DNA of 25,634 nt from an uncultured Candidatus Melainabacteria bacterium (GCA_934747325.1 CAKVGW010000021.1:1-25634), one strand, 5' to 3'. Positions 1-9,986 are shown, counted from the stretch's first letter. Program-made: numbers and translations. The notes: a model not told the origin generated them from the sequence alone.

Positions 1-1405
<1,405 letters not shown>

Positions 1406-1412
1406 GAACTTA

Positions 1413-1448
1413 ATATAACAAGAAAATTGTAAAATTTTCTTGTTATAT
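1413..1448 (+). terminator. Perfect 16-bp hairpin downstream of ahcY, likely terminator
   Basis: Arms 1413-1428 and 1433-1448 are exact reverse complements around a 4-nt loop (GTAA). The stem is AT-rich, and its right arm contains the T-rich part; there is no long T run after it. It starts 8 nt after the ahcY stop, so termination or 3'-end stabilisation is the likely role. Confidence 0.6.
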
Positions 1449-1500
1449 CTTTAAGAATTGTAAATAATACTAGCAAAAATTATTTTTACGCGTTTTCATG

Positions 1501-1529
1501 TTGATACAAATAACAGAAAACGATAGAAT
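1501..1529 (+). promoter_or_regulatory. Sigma-70 type promoter of the 1565 gene
   Basis: TTGATA (1501-1506) and TAGAAT (1524-1529) are separated by exactly 17 nt. The expected start is near 1536, giving a leader of about 29 nt before the ATG at 1565. Confidence 0.6.
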
Positions 1530-1564
1530 AAAAATAACATATATAAATACATGAAAGGCAAGAT

Positions 1565-2107
1565 ATGCAAATCTCAAAAATTACTCAACCAATGTTTACA
1601 AAAGCCCCAATAATGTTTAAAACAGAAACAGCACCTCAAACGGAAACTGTTGAAAATAAAGAATTACCAATTACAGAAAATTATGGTCGTGCAATGGTTA
1701 ACTTTAAAGGGGGAACAGCTTCTACTCGTAGAATTCTTAGCATACAAGATAAGACATTAATGGAAACATTAAGTGATACGTTGGCATTAACAAAAGAAAA
1801 AGCTTTAGAGTTAAAAAAAGAGTTTAAAACTTTTTTAACAGAAAATAATTATCGTTCATTGAATGATGTTGAATTCCAAAAAGGTGATAGTGGATTTATT
1901 GAAGAATGTGAATTTGTAGGAAATCTTACAGATAGACTTTCAAAGAAAATTGGGTTAAATGAAACTCAAGAGGATGCTTTGAATATGGAATTAGTTAAGA
2001 GAATGGATGAAAAAAATAATTATGTTCCCGGAGGAAAAGCTTATTTGAAAGAAATGAACATGTTGGATGATTTTCAAAAAACAAATGCTCAAAAATTATT
2101 TGGATAG
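1565..2107 (+). CDS. Lineage-type hypothetical protein with N-terminal NFKGG motif
   Basis: This 180-residue protein has no family I recognise. The first 40 residues are low in structure and rich in Thr, Glu and Pro. Then comes MVNFKGG (43-49), followed by a charged, largely helical region to the end, with KEKALELKKEFKTFL as a likely amphipathic helix. There is no signal peptide or membrane segment. AAAGG (1554-1558) sits 6 nt before the ATG, the upstream promoter has good spacing, and an intrinsic terminator follows directly, so the gene is a monocistronic unit. The N-terminal NFKG-like motif recurs in four other hypothetical proteins here. Base composition matches the neighbours. Function unknown. 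Confidence 0.8.
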   Translation: MQISKITQPMFTKAPIMFKTETAPQTETVENKELPITENYGRAMVNFKGGTASTRRILSIQDKTLMETLSDTLALTKEKALELKKEFKTFLTENNYRSLNDVEFQKGDSGFIEECEFVGNLTDRLSKKIGLNETQEDALNMELVKRMDEKNNYVPGGKAYLKEMNMLDDFQKTNAQKLFG

Positions 2108-2111
2108 AAAT

Positions 2112-2145
2112 AAAAAAAATCGGCTTTAAAAGCCGATTTTTTTTT
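2112..2145. terminator. Bidirectional intrinsic terminator between the 1565 gene and pflA
   Basis: An A run, then CGGCTT paired with AAGCCG, then a run of nine T. The A run on the left reads as a T run on the minus strand, so the same stem can end both the upstream gene and the convergent pflA transcript. Confidence 0.85.
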
Positions 2146-2161
2146 GACATATTGATAAACT

Positions 2162-2905
2162 CTATTTTTTGTTCATTTTATAAGCTTTTAATATTATATT
2201 CCTTGCTTTGATGGCTTCCTCATGCGTAAGTGGTGGTACACCTTTTAGCGGATAATCAATACCTAAATTTTCGTATTTTGGGATTGCCAAATCATGATAA
2301 GGTAGAACATCTAAAGCTTTAATATTATGCAATGTTGCCAAAAATTCTCCTAATCGTGTTAGATACTCTTCTTTATCAGTGATACCAGGAACAACAACAT
2401 GTCTTATCCATATAGGTTTTTTAATATCTGAAAGATAACGTGCAAAATCTAAAATATTCTTGTTTGAATGTTTTGTTAATTTTTTGTGTTCTTCATCATC
2501 AATGTGTTTGATATCCAAGAGCACAATGCTTGTATATTTCATTAATTCATCAACTTTTGCAGTGTTGTCTTTGTTAAACAAAACTCCAGATGTATCAAGA
2601 GCAGTATTAATACCTTTTTCAGAAAGTTTTTTAAACAATTCCGTTACAAATTCAATTTGCGCCATCGGTTCACCACCGGTTACGGTAACTCCGCCTGCAC
2701 AAAATTCTTTAACGCCTTCATATTGTTTAACTATTTCATCAACACTAACTTTATGATTTTCTTTAAAATCCCAAGTATCAGGATTGTGGCAATATTGACA
2801 ACGCATTGGGCAGCCTTGAGTAAATACTACAAATCTTATTCCCGGACCATCTACAGTGCCACAACTTTCAATGGAATGTATATTACCAAAAATTTCTTCT
2901 GACAT
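2162..2905 (-). CDS. pflA: Pyruvate formate-lyase activating enzyme (radical SAM)
   Basis: The enzyme generates the glycyl radical on pyruvate formate-lyase by reductive cleavage of SAM, enabling anaerobic conversion of pyruvate to formate and acetyl-CoA. The 247-residue product has the radical-SAM cluster motif C32-x3-C36-x2-C39 in GCPMRCQYCHNPDTW, the GGVTVTGGEP motif that contacts SAM, and the N-terminal IHSIESCGTVDGPGIRFVVF typical of PflA. Length is normal. AGAGGT is upstream of the ATG. No pflB is in the window, so the partner must be elsewhere, and activation of another glycyl-radical enzyme is possible. It implies an anaerobic, fermentative cell. A promoter is not clear; a TACAAT sequence lies upstream of the ribosome site without a good -35. 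Confidence 0.93.
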   Translation of the reverse strand: MSEEIFGNIHSIESCGTVDGPGIRFVVFTQGCPMRCQYCHNPDTWDFKENHKVSVDEIVKQYEGVKEFCAGGVTVTGGEPMAQIEFVTELFKKLSEKGINTALDTSGVLFNKDNTAKVDELMKYTSIVLLDIKHIDDEEHKKLTKHSNKNILDFARYLSDIKKPIWIRHVVVPGITDKEEYLTRLGEFLATLHNIKALDVLPYHDLAIPKYENLGIDYPLKGVPPLTHEEAIKARNIILKAYKMNKK

Positions 2906-3039
2906 AATAAATACCTCTTATCCTGATTAATTGTATTACAATGTTGCATATTATTCCACCCCTTAATTTTTATTAGCAGTGATTTTGCTTTTTTTTCATG
3001 TTAGACTAGTCGTTATAGTATTAATCGAAGGAGAAAAAT

Positions 3040-4296
3040 ATGAGTAAATTGAGAATCGGTATTATTGGTCTTGGAACAGTTGGCTCAGGTGTTTATAAGA
3101 CCTTGCAAGAAATGGATGATATCGAGATTGTTAAAATTGCAGTAAAAAATCTTAATAAACCTCGTTCTGTAGAAGTTCCAACCTCAATGATTACCGATAA
3201 TCCTTACGATTTAGTTAATGACCCTTCTATCGATGTTGTTGTGGAACTGATTGGTGGGGTTAAGCCGGCATGGGACTTTATCTCTACCGCAATCAAAAAC
3301 GGCAAACATATTGTTACAGCTAACAAAGAACTTTTAGCCAAAAAAGGCGAAGAACTTTTTAATTTGGCAGAAGAACATAACAGAGTTGTTTTGTATGAAG
3401 CTGCAATTGCAGGTGGTATTCCTATTATTATGCCGATTAAAACGATTTTAGCAGGTAATAAAATTAGAAAAATTCATGCAATTTTGAATGGCACAACAAA
3501 TTACATTTTAACAAAAATGGATGCAGATGGCGCATCTTATGAAGATGTTTTAAAAGAAGCACAACAATTAGGTTATGCAGAAACTGATCCTACCGGCGAT
3601 GTTGAAGGTTTTGATGCTGCGTACAAAATTACAACGCTTGCTACTATTGCATTCAAAAAACGTATTAAGATTGAAAATGTTTATAGAGAAGGTATTACAA
3701 AAGTTCGCAGAGAGGATATGGCAAAAGCGAACGAATTTGGATATAAAATTAAACTTATTGCAACAGCTACGATTGATGAAAATGATAACGCAGATGTTAG
3801 AGTTCATCCAATGCTTGTTTCAAAAGATTCAATGTTGGCTCACATAGACTATGTTAAAAATGCTATCGCAATCAGCGGTCACCCGATTGGCGATATTGTG
3901 CTTTCAGGCCCGGGAGCGGGCGAATTTCCAACAGCCAGCTCTGTAGTCGGTGATATTTTGTCTATCAATGCAGAGTTTGGAAAAACAGATTATATGCTTC
4001 CTATGATGAGATGTAATCACCACACTGCAGCAAAACCTGTTAAAATTGAAGATACTTTTAACAAATATTATATTTCAATAACTGCGCCAAATGCTATTGG
4101 TGTAATTGCTAAAATTGGTACAATTTGTGCAAGTAAAAACATCAGTTTATCAAGCATTCTTCAAAAAGGTGTTTCAAGTGATAATACTGCTGACATTACA
4201 GTAATCACTGAAAAAGTCCAAGAAAAATTGATAAGAGAAGTTGTAAATGAGTTAAAAGATTGCACTGTTAATAGTATAATAAGAGTTGCAGATTAG
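3040..4296 (+). CDS. hom: Homoserine dehydrogenase with C-terminal ACT domain
   Basis: The enzyme reduces aspartate semialdehyde to homoserine with NAD(P)H, the branch point to threonine and methionine. The nucleotide-binding loop is GLGTVG (10-15). VTANKELLAKKG begins near 93, GTTNYIL near 151, and the catalytic lysine region DAAYKI is near 192-197. An ACT domain from about 343 (YYISITAPNAIGVIAKIG) implies allosteric feedback, as known for threonine in this family. At 418 residues it is a monofunctional enzyme, not fused to aspartate kinase. GAAGGAG (3027-3033) gives a strong start. A TATAGT (3014-3019) could be the -10, but its -35 is poor. It leads a biosynthetic cluster with thrC and proB. 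Confidence 0.96.
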   Translation: MSKLRIGIIGLGTVGSGVYKTLQEMDDIEIVKIAVKNLNKPRSVEVPTSMITDNPYDLVNDPSIDVVVELIGGVKPAWDFISTAIKNGKHIVTANKELLAKKGEELFNLAEEHNRVVLYEAAIAGGIPIIMPIKTILAGNKIRKIHAILNGTTNYILTKMDADGASYEDVLKEAQQLGYAETDPTGDVEGFDAAYKITTLATIAFKKRIKIENVYREGITKVRREDMAKANEFGYKIKLIATATIDENDNADVRVHPMLVSKDSMLAHIDYVKNAIAISGHPIGDIVLSGPGAGEFPTASSVVGDILSINAEFGKTDYMLPMMRCNHHTAAKPVKIEDTFNKYYISITAPNAIGVIAKIGTICASKNISLSSILQKGVSSDNTADITVITEKVQEKLIREVVNELKDCTVNSIIRVAD

Positions 4297-4350
4297 ATAA
4301 AATTAATAAAGCTATTTTGTGCTATATTTAAGAAAAAGAGAGGATTTAAT

Positions 4351-5409
4351 ATGTACTACCAAGGTCTGATTAACAAATATAGAAAATACTTACCAGTAAC
4401 GGAATCTACACCTGTTGTTACGCTTAATGAAGGTAACACTCCATTAATCAAGGCTGATAATTTGGCGAAAAAAATCGGCTTAGAAGCTAATATTTATTTG
4501 AAGTTTGAAGGCTGCAACCCAACAGGAAGCTTTAAAGACCGTGGTATGACAATGGCTGTAACTAAGGCTAAAGAAGCAGGCGCAAACGCTATTATTTGCG
4601 CATCTACTGGAAATACTTCCGCTTCTGCCGCAGCTTATGGTGCAAAAGCAGGTATTAAAACTTTTGTACTTATTCCTGATGGTTATATTGCTCTAGGAAA
4701 ACTTTCTCAAGCAATGATGTACGGTGCTGAAATAATAGCAATTCAAGGTAACTTTGACCAAGCTCTTGAATGTGTTAGAGAAATTTCTGCAACTCATCCG
4801 ATTACTTTAGTAAACTCAGTAAACCCATATAGAATTGAAGGTCAAAAAACAGGCGCATTTGAAATTTGTGACGCCTTAGGAAAAGCACCTGAATATCATT
4901 TTATTCCTGTAGGAAATGCGGGTAATATAACTGCTTACTGGAAAGGTTACAAAGAATATTTTGCAGAAGGTACTATTAAATCTTTACCACAAATGATGGG
5001 ATTTGAGGCGGAAGGCTCTGCTGCCATAGTTCGTGGAGAAAGAATTTTAAAACCTGAAACTTTAGCAACTGCAATAAGAATAGGTAACCCTGCAAGTTGG
5101 AAACAAGCAGAAGCCGCAAGAGATGAAAGCAAAGGCAAAATTGGCTGTGTTTCTGATGAAAAAATTGTTGAAGCTTATAAAATGTTGGCATCCGCAGAAG
5201 GCGTTTTATGTGAACCGGCAAGCGCAGCTTCTGTTGCAGGCTTAATTCAAGCACACTCTCAAGGTCTTGTTAAAGAAGAAACAGACATCGTTTGTATTCT
5301 TACAGGTAACGGACTTAAAGATCCTGATAATGCAATTAAGTATTCTAACGCTGATGTTAAAAAGACATCTTCCGAAATTAACGATGTTTTAAAAGCAATG
5401 GGTATCTAA
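4351..5409 (+). CDS. thrC: Threonine synthase
   Basis: This PLP enzyme converts O-phosphohomoserine to threonine, two steps after hom, with homoserine kinase (thrB) not in the window. The cofactor lysine is K62 in [11 protein letters not shown], the fold-type II PLP signature. The phosphate-binding region [12 protein letters not shown] and the C-terminal [10 protein letters not shown] are characteristic. The 352-residue length fits the short form of the family. GAGAGG precedes the ATG. It lies 54 nt after hom with no terminator between, so the two are probably co-transcribed. It ends 1 nt before proB. Confidence 0.95.
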   Translation: MYYQGLINKYRKYLPVTESTPVVTLNEGNTPLIKADNLAKKIGLEANIYLKFEGCNPTGSFKDRGMTMAVTKAKEAGANAIICASTGNTSASAAAYGAKAGIKTFVLIPDGYIALGKLSQAMMYGAEIIAIQGNFDQALECVREISATHPITLVNSVNPYRIEGQKTGAFEICDALGKAPEYHFIPVGNAGNITAYWKGYKEYFAEGTIKSLPQMMGFEAEGSAAIVRGERILKPETLATAIRIGNPASWKQAEAARDESKGKIGCVSDEKIVEAYKMLASAEGVLCEPASAASVAGLIQAHSQGLVKEETDIVCILTGNGLKDPDNAIKYSNADVKKTSSEINDVLKAMGI

Positions 5410-5410
5410 A

Positions 5411-6556
5411 ATGTTAAGAAAAGAATTTATTGACGCAAAAAGAATTGTAATCAAACTTGGAACAAATGTTTTGAGAAATGCTGATGGCGAAGTTGCAATA
5501 TCTCGTATTTATTCGTTTATTGAAGACATGTCAAAGCTCGTGAAGCAAGGAAAAGAAGTTATTTTGGTAACTTCAGGTGCTGTTGGTTTAGGCAAAAAGA
5601 AATTAAATTTAGATTCTACTGCTGAAGATGGTGTTAAACAGGCATGCGCAGCTGTAGGTCAAAGTCGTTTGATGTCATTTTACGAAAACGGTTTTGGAAT
5701 TTTTGACGTACCGATTGCTCAAATTCTTTTAACAGAAGATGATTTTTCTCTTAGATACAGATATTTGAGTCTAAGGACAACTTTGAATAAGATTTTGGAA
5801 TTCGGAGTTGTTCCGATTATTAACCAAAATGACACGGTTTCAACAATCGCTATGAATCCGATGATGGCTGGCATGAAGGTTTGTTTTGCTGATAATGATA
5901 AACTTTCTGCGCTTGTTGCGAGCGAGTTAGATGCGGATTTATTAATATTACTTTCTGATATTAACGGGCTTTATACAGCTAATCCGAAAGAGAATCCAAA
6001 CGCGACATTGATTAAAGAAGTTGACGGTGTAACTGATGAGATTATGGCGCTTGGAACTGATGCCTCTGAAGGCGGTCGTGGCGGCATGAGAACAAAACTT
6101 GAGGCAGCAAAACTTGTAACACGTTTTGGTGGTAGAGTATTAATTGCAAACGGTAAAATTCCTTACGTAATTAATAAAATTTTTGAGTGCGAAGATATTG
6201 GAACGATGTTCTTGCCTACAAGCGAAAATCTGCCTGATAAAAAACGTTGGATTGGTTATGCAACAAATATTATTGGAGGACTTGTTGTTAATGAAGGTGC
6301 GAAAAAAGCTATTTTAGAACAATGTTCAAGTCTTTTGCCTATTGGAATTTTAAATGTTATTAATGATTTTAATCAGGGCGAAGTTGTTTCGATTATGGAT
6401 GAAAACAACGTTGAATTTGCACGCGGTATGGTTAACTATAGTTCACAAGAATGTCGCAGAATCGTCGGTTCGCATTCTAACAATATTGAAAAAATATTAG
6501 GCTACAAAAATTATGACGCTGTAATTACAAGAGATAATATTACCGGATTGGTTTAA
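5411..6556 (+). CDS. proB: Glutamate 5-kinase with C-terminal PUA domain
   Basis: The enzyme phosphorylates glutamate to glutamyl-5-phosphate, the first committed step of proline synthesis. The amino-acid kinase domain runs from KLGTNVL (K15) through VTSGAVGLG and IINQNDTVS to GGRGGMRTKLEAAK, the nucleotide and regulatory region. The PUA domain occupies about 275-375, starting near KKRWIGYATN. The 381-residue length is normal for the PUA-bearing form, which is usually feedback-inhibited by proline. The ATG follows the thrC stop after 1 nt and has no strong ribosome site of its own, suggesting translational coupling. The usual partner proA is not adjacent, and pairing proB with threonine genes is uncommon. 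Confidence 0.96.
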   Translation: MLRKEFIDAKRIVIKLGTNVLRNADGEVAISRIYSFIEDMSKLVKQGKEVILVTSGAVGLGKKKLNLDSTAEDGVKQACAAVGQSRLMSFYENGFGIFDVPIAQILLTEDDFSLRYRYLSLRTTLNKILEFGVVPIINQNDTVSTIAMNPMMAGMKVCFADNDKLSALVASELDADLLILLSDINGLYTANPKENPNATLIKEVDGVTDEIMALGTDASEGGRGGMRTKLEAAKLVTRFGGRVLIANGKIPYVINKIFECEDIGTMFLPTSENLPDKKRWIGYATNIIGGLVVNEGAKKAILEQCSSLLPIGILNVINDFNQGEVVSIMDENNVEFARGMVNYSSQECRRIVGSHSNNIEKILGYKNYDAVITRDNITGLV

Positions 6557-6607
6557 TTATAAACTGTTTTTTGAACTTGTATATAAGAAAATTTTATTTT
6601 TAGTATT

Positions 6608-6637
6608 CTAGTTTGTAACAATTCTGTTACAAACTAG
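6608..6637. other. Perfect 13-bp inverted repeat after proB
   Basis: Arms 6608-6620 and 6625-6637 are exact complements with an ATTC loop. There is no T run directly after the stem, so it is not a textbook terminator; a 3'-end stabiliser, a weak terminator or a protein-binding site are options. The right arm overlaps the ACTAGCAAA motif at 6633-6641. Confidence 0.5.
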
Positions 6638-6679
6638 CAAATAATCTTTTTAGAGGTTATATTACACTATGAGGATAAT

Positions 6680-6685
6680 TATAAT
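6680..6685 (+). promoter_or_regulatory. -10 element of the 6721 gene
   Basis: A consensus TATAAT predicts a start near 6692 and a leader of about 29 nt. The -35 region at 17 nt (TTATAT) is weak. The sequence around it contains two GATAATTA direct repeats (6674-6681 and 6693-6700) and a small inverted repeat GTAAGA/TCTTAC, possibly an operator. Confidence 0.45.
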
Positions 6686-6720
6686 AGAGTAAGATAATTA
6701 TTCTTACATGAGGTCTTAGA

Positions 6721-7101
6721 GTGGTAGATAACAGGTCAGCAGGTTTTTATGGAATCGGCGGTGCTTTCAACTTTAAAAGTGGGGACCCTTCAGGTACTGC
6801 GGCAAAAATGAGTCAGGAAAAATATGGTTCTGAAGCCATGTATCTTCCGCCTGCAGAAGGTGAAGAAGATGATGGTTATTATAACAACGAACCGTATGTA
6901 GACAGAAGCGCATTATTAAGAGCGACTTTGAATTCTCTTGCAATGACAAATGTTGCATCCGTTTTGAATTCAAAAAAACATAAGAAAAGTGTTAAAGATA
7001 TTAAAACAGAAGACAAAGAAGAAAATATAGAAGATGAAGAGCTTGAAATTAAACGTATAGAGGCTGAGGCTGATGAAGAATACAGGGAAGCTAAAGAATA
7101 A
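6721..7101 (+). CDS. Lineage-type hypothetical protein with acidic charged C-terminus
   Basis: A 126-residue protein starting at GTG, supported by GAGG (6710-6713) 7 nt upstream. The N-terminus is glycine- and Phe-rich with GAFNFKSG (14-21), the local version of the recurring NFKG-like motif. Residues 25-60 are polar with an acidic patch (EGEEDD), and 60-82 form a possible helix (RSALLRATLNSLAMTNVASV). The last 40 residues alternate Lys and Glu strongly and probably form a charged helix or coiled coil. No signal peptide or clear membrane span is seen. It lies just before another small hypothetical gene and is likely co-transcribed with it. Function unknown. Confidence 0.72.
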   Translation: MVDNRSAGFYGIGGAFNFKSGDPSGTAAKMSQEKYGSEAMYLPPAEGEEDDGYYNNEPYVDRSALLRATLNSLAMTNVASVLNSKKHKKSVKDIKTEDKEENIEDEELEIKRIEAEADEEYREAKE

Positions 7102-7113
7102 AGGGAAATGGTA

Positions 7114-7389
7114 ATGAAAATTCAAGCGATTCAAAACAGTACAAATTTTAGAAATAGACAAGCTCTTCGTATGTACAGAGATTCTTTTTTATATAAATCT
7201 TCAAAAGATAATAATACTAAACCAAACGGTTTTGGACTTATAAACGGAACTTTGTTAGGAATTTCAGCTTGTGGTTTTATTGGTGCATTTACAGATGGTA
7301 TAAAAATGCTAATCCCTGCTGTTGTATCTGCAATCTCTGTTGTTGCATTGAATATTGCACGTTTATCTAAGAATAAGCATATCAAATAA
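7114..7389 (+). CDS. Small hypothetical membrane protein (91 aa)
   Basis: I place the start at ATG 7114 rather than the in-frame ATG at 7108, because AAGGGA (7101-7106) is 7 nt from 7114 but only 1 nt from 7108. The product begins MKIQAIQNSTNFRNRQ, with the NFR version of the recurring N-terminal motif, then a basic region. Two hydrophobic segments follow (GTLLGISACGFIGAF and MLIPAVVSAISVVALNIA), and the end is lysine-rich. It looks like a two-span inner-membrane protein. The gap to the 6721 gene is 12 nt and the ribosome site overlaps that gene's stop, so they form a pair. Function unknown. Confidence 0.75.
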   Translation: MKIQAIQNSTNFRNRQALRMYRDSFLYKSSKDNNTKPNGFGLINGTLLGISACGFIGAFTDGIKMLIPAVVSAISVVALNIARLSKNKHIK

Positions 7390-7390
7390 C

Positions 7391-7420
7391 TTGACAACTA
7401 TATTACTTCAATAGTATACT
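7391..7420 (+). promoter_or_regulatory. Strong promoter of the 7427-7560 RNA
   Basis: A consensus TTGACA (7391-7396) and TATACT (7415-7420) are spaced by 18 nt. The expected start is A7427, two bases after the preceding gene's stop region has ended at 7389 plus the promoter itself. Confidence 0.75.
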
Positions 7421-7426
7421 GAGCCT

Positions 7427-7560
7427 ATGATTAAATTATATTCAAACAACTCATCCTCATCATCATCTAAGTTTCAATCGAGACTCGGATAGATTTTAAT
7501 GCGATTAGTTGTTAGTTAAAGTTTTGAAAGGTCTTGTTAAATTTAACAAGACCTTTTTTA
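7427..7560 (+). ncRNA. Candidate small RNA or transcript leader with serine-rich mini-ORF
   Basis: A strong promoter and an intrinsic terminator define a transcript of about 134 nt that ends 12 nt before the 7573 gene. It starts at or next to an ATG that opens a 21-codon frame (7427-7492) with six consecutive Ser codons at 7451-7468 and a seventh and eighth nearby. With the start on the ATG there is no room for a ribosome site, so translation would have to be leaderless. AACAACT (7445-7451), inside the frame, can pair with AGTTGTT (7507-7513). This could be a free-standing small RNA, or an attenuator-type leader for the downstream gene in which some transcripts read through. I see no convincing antiterminator competing with the terminator stem, so attenuation is not demonstrated. 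Confidence 0.5.
7527..7560 (+). terminator. Intrinsic terminator of the 7427 RNA
   Basis: Perfect inverted repeat 7527-7541/7542-7556 (AAAGGTCTTGTTAAA and its complement), with the T tract running from the right arm to 7559. It lies between the upstream promoter and the 7573 gene. Confidence 0.85.
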
Positions 7561-7572
7561 TAGGGATGAATA

Positions 7573-9069
7573 ATGAGAATAAATAATAATATAAATAGCA
7601 ATATAAATTTCCGAGGCCCATTAGATGGTGCGGTAACAGGTTTATTACGAACTTGTGATATGAATGAAATGGTTAACGCAGTTGGATTAGATGTCGGTGC
7701 GATGGTTATTCCGCGCGCATATTATGATACAAAAAACAGAAACCAATATGCAGGTACAGAAACATTTTTTAGAGAAATTAGCGGAACTTTTATTAACTGT
7801 TTAGCAGCCGGAATTTTTGCAAAATGGATTGCAAGATTTATGGCAAATAGAGGTGATGTAAAAATTAATCCAAATAATTGGTTCTCAAAAGATTCTATGG
7901 ACACACTTCAAGCTGCTTGGAATGGTGATACTAAAAAATATGTAAAAAATGTATTTGAAAACATATCAGGTCGTGACGGGCATAAAATTAATGAATTTAA
8001 GAATATTAATTGGAAAAAAGTTGATTGGATAGATGAAGAAAAGTGGAATAATATTAAGTGGAAAGATAAACAATATAAAAATATTCAAAATAAATTAACT
8101 TCAAAGGATGGCTTTATTGACACAATGAGCAAAATTATTGAAGATAAAAGTATTGCTGAAGCTGACAAAAATCATGTGCTTTCAATTATGGAAAAACGCC
8201 TGACAAATGCTCTTGGTGCAGAACGTGATATAGAATTAAATATCAAAGGAAATAAACTTTCTGCAAGATTAGATAATATTTTACGCGACACTCATGACAT
8301 GGGTAAAGATGTTTTCGGAATTAATAGAGGAAAAGATGCCAAAAAGATATTGGATAGAATTTCCAAAGTCAATAAAACAAAAGCATTTGGGGCAATAGCA
8401 GGTGCAAGCATTTTAGGTTTGACAAATCAATTTATTAATAGAAAAATCACTGAAAAAAGAACCGGTAAAAAAGGTTTTGTCGGTGAAGTTGATTTTACAT
8501 CAACTTTTAGAGGAGAAACAAAGAAAGACAATTTATTATTGGTTAAAAAACTTGGAGCAAGCGCCTTGATGATAGGCATGGTAACAAGCGTTATGGGCGT
8601 TAAGAATTTAAAACAATTTACTAAAAAGCTTGAGTTCACCGGACCCATTACAAGCGGAAATGCGATTAAAACCGTATATGCTGCAAACATAGTAGGAAGG
8701 TTTATGGCGGCTGATAATGGTACTGAACTCAGAGAATCTATGACAAGAGATTATTTGGGTTTCTTAAACTGGCTTGTGTTCGGTGGTTTTGCAGCTAAAG
8801 GCGTTGCTAATTTACTTGATAAACAAGGCAAGAATTTATTTAATTATTCAAAAGAAGGTAAAGGTTTAAAACATTGGCTAAATGATATGACGTTAAAAAG
8901 TCATAATGAAATTGCATCTAAGGGAAGAGAATTTGCAAAGAAAAATATATGGAAAGTTAATCTTGCGCAAGCAGCAGGTATTGCATATTCTGCAATTACT
9001 CTGGGAATTCTTCTTCCGATGATGAACGCTAAAATTACTGAACATAAAAGTAAAAAGCATGTCGCATAG
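7573..9069 (+). CDS. Lineage-type hypothetical multi-span membrane protein
   Basis: A 498-residue protein whose N-terminus NINSNINFRGPLDG carries the clearest NFRG motif in the window. AGGGA lies 7 nt before the ATG. Hydrophobic segments are visible near 69-93 (TFINCLAAGIFAKWIARFMA), 270-290 (IAGASILGLTN), 325-345 (LGASALMIGMVTSVMG), 365-380, 397-415 (LGFLNWLVFGGFAAKGVA) and 470-488 (GIAYSAITLGILLPMM). The middle is charged with a repeated Trp pattern (NINWKKVDW, EEKWNNIKW). It probably sits in the inner membrane with a large soluble middle part. It follows the 7427-7560 RNA and may depend on terminator read-through or an unseen internal promoter. No family recognised. Confidence 0.8.
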   Translation: MRINNNINSNINFRGPLDGAVTGLLRTCDMNEMVNAVGLDVGAMVIPRAYYDTKNRNQYAGTETFFREISGTFINCLAAGIFAKWIARFMANRGDVKINPNNWFSKDSMDTLQAAWNGDTKKYVKNVFENISGRDGHKINEFKNINWKKVDWIDEEKWNNIKWKDKQYKNIQNKLTSKDGFIDTMSKIIEDKSIAEADKNHVLSIMEKRLTNALGAERDIELNIKGNKLSARLDNILRDTHDMGKDVFGINRGKDAKKILDRISKVNKTKAFGAIAGASILGLTNQFINRKITEKRTGKKGFVGEVDFTSTFRGETKKDNLLLVKKLGASALMIGMVTSVMGVKNLKQFTKKLEFTGPITSGNAIKTVYAANIVGRFMAADNGTELRESMTRDYLGFLNWLVFGGFAAKGVANLLDKQGKNLFNYSKEGKGLKHWLNDMTLKSHNEIASKGREFAKKNIWKVNLAQAAGIAYSAITLGILLPMMNAKITEHKSKKHVA

Positions 9070-9083
9070 CTTTTAAAAAATTT

Positions 9084-9980
9084 TTAGTTATCGCATTCGC
9101 TAGTTTTTAGATTTGCAATTACAACTGCGATTATCATAAAAACGCATCCAAATATTTCTTTAGGCAACATTGTTTCATGCAAAATCAAAGTTCCGCCTAA
9201 AACTGCAAAAACTGATTCCAAGCATAAAATTAACGATGCTACGATTGGCAAAGTATATTTTTGTCCGAAAATTTGGAAAGTATAAGCCACACCACAAGTC
9301 AGAACACCAGCAAAAAACAGAGAAGATTTTGCGCTTATTATTGCAGAAATTGTAGGATTTTCAAACGCCCACATAAGCAGAGCGGACAAAATACCAACAA
9401 CAAAAAATTGCAAACAGCATGCCTTTGCCGGATTAATTTTTTCCGAATAATAATTGACAACCATAATATGAACGCCATAAAAAAACGCTCCAACCAAAAG
9501 CAAGACGTCATAAATATTAAAACCGTTCCCTGCTTTATAGCAAAGTAAATATAAACCAATTACCGCAAGTGTGATGCTTAAAATTATTTGCTTTCTTAGT
9601 TTCTCGCCAAGCAAAATAGAAATTATCGGCACAAAAATTATATAAAGCGCCGTGATAAAACCTGATTTTCCTGCTGTCACATATTGCATGCAATATTGCT
9701 GAACACTCATTGCTGTAAATAAAGCTAAACCACAACCAATACCGGCTCTTGCGAGATTAATATGTTGGTAGCGTTTTAGTCTTTGTGTCCTATTATCCGG
9801 TTGAGAAAATTTTATCCAAGCGATAACAGGTAATAGACTAAAACCGCCTAAAATGCTTCTTACTGCATTAAATGTAAACGGGCCAATGTGTTCCATACCT
9901 TCTCTTTGTGCAACAAAAGAAAGCCCCCAAATAATTGCCGTGATTAATAATGCAATATTTCCCAAGATTTTGTTTTTCAT
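9084..9980 (-). CDS. EamA/DMT-superfamily transporter
   Basis: A 298-residue inner-membrane protein made of two EamA repeats, about ten membrane spans. The start is typical (NIALLITAIIWGLSFVAQREG), and the second half begins near YDVLLLVGAFFYGVHIMVVNYYS. Proteins of this type export amino acids or other small metabolites, but substrate cannot be read from sequence. It converges on the 7573 gene with 14 bases between stops and no obvious terminator. There is no ribosome site; TATAAT (9987-9992) ends 6 nt before the ATG, so the mRNA is probably leaderless. The start is well placed because the first span begins immediately after MKNK. Confidence 0.88.
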   Translation of the reverse strand: MKNKILGNIALLITAIIWGLSFVAQREGMEHIGPFTFNAVRSILGGFSLLPVIAWIKFSQPDNRTQRLKRYQHINLARAGIGCGLALFTAMSVQQYCMQYVTAGKSGFITALYIIFVPIISILLGEKLRKQIILSITLAVIGLYLLCYKAGNGFNIYDVLLLVGAFFYGVHIMVVNYYSEKINPAKACCLQFFVVGILSALLMWAFENPTISAIISAKSSLFFAGVLTCGVAYTFQIFGQKYTLPIVASLILCLESVFAVLGGTLILHETMLPKEIFGCVFMIIAVVIANLKTSECDN

Positions 9981-9986
9981 AATTAT

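Noticed and set aside
7108..7113. Upstream ATG for the 7114 gene
   Set aside because: The ribosome site is 1 nt from this ATG, too close; 7114 is correctly spaced.
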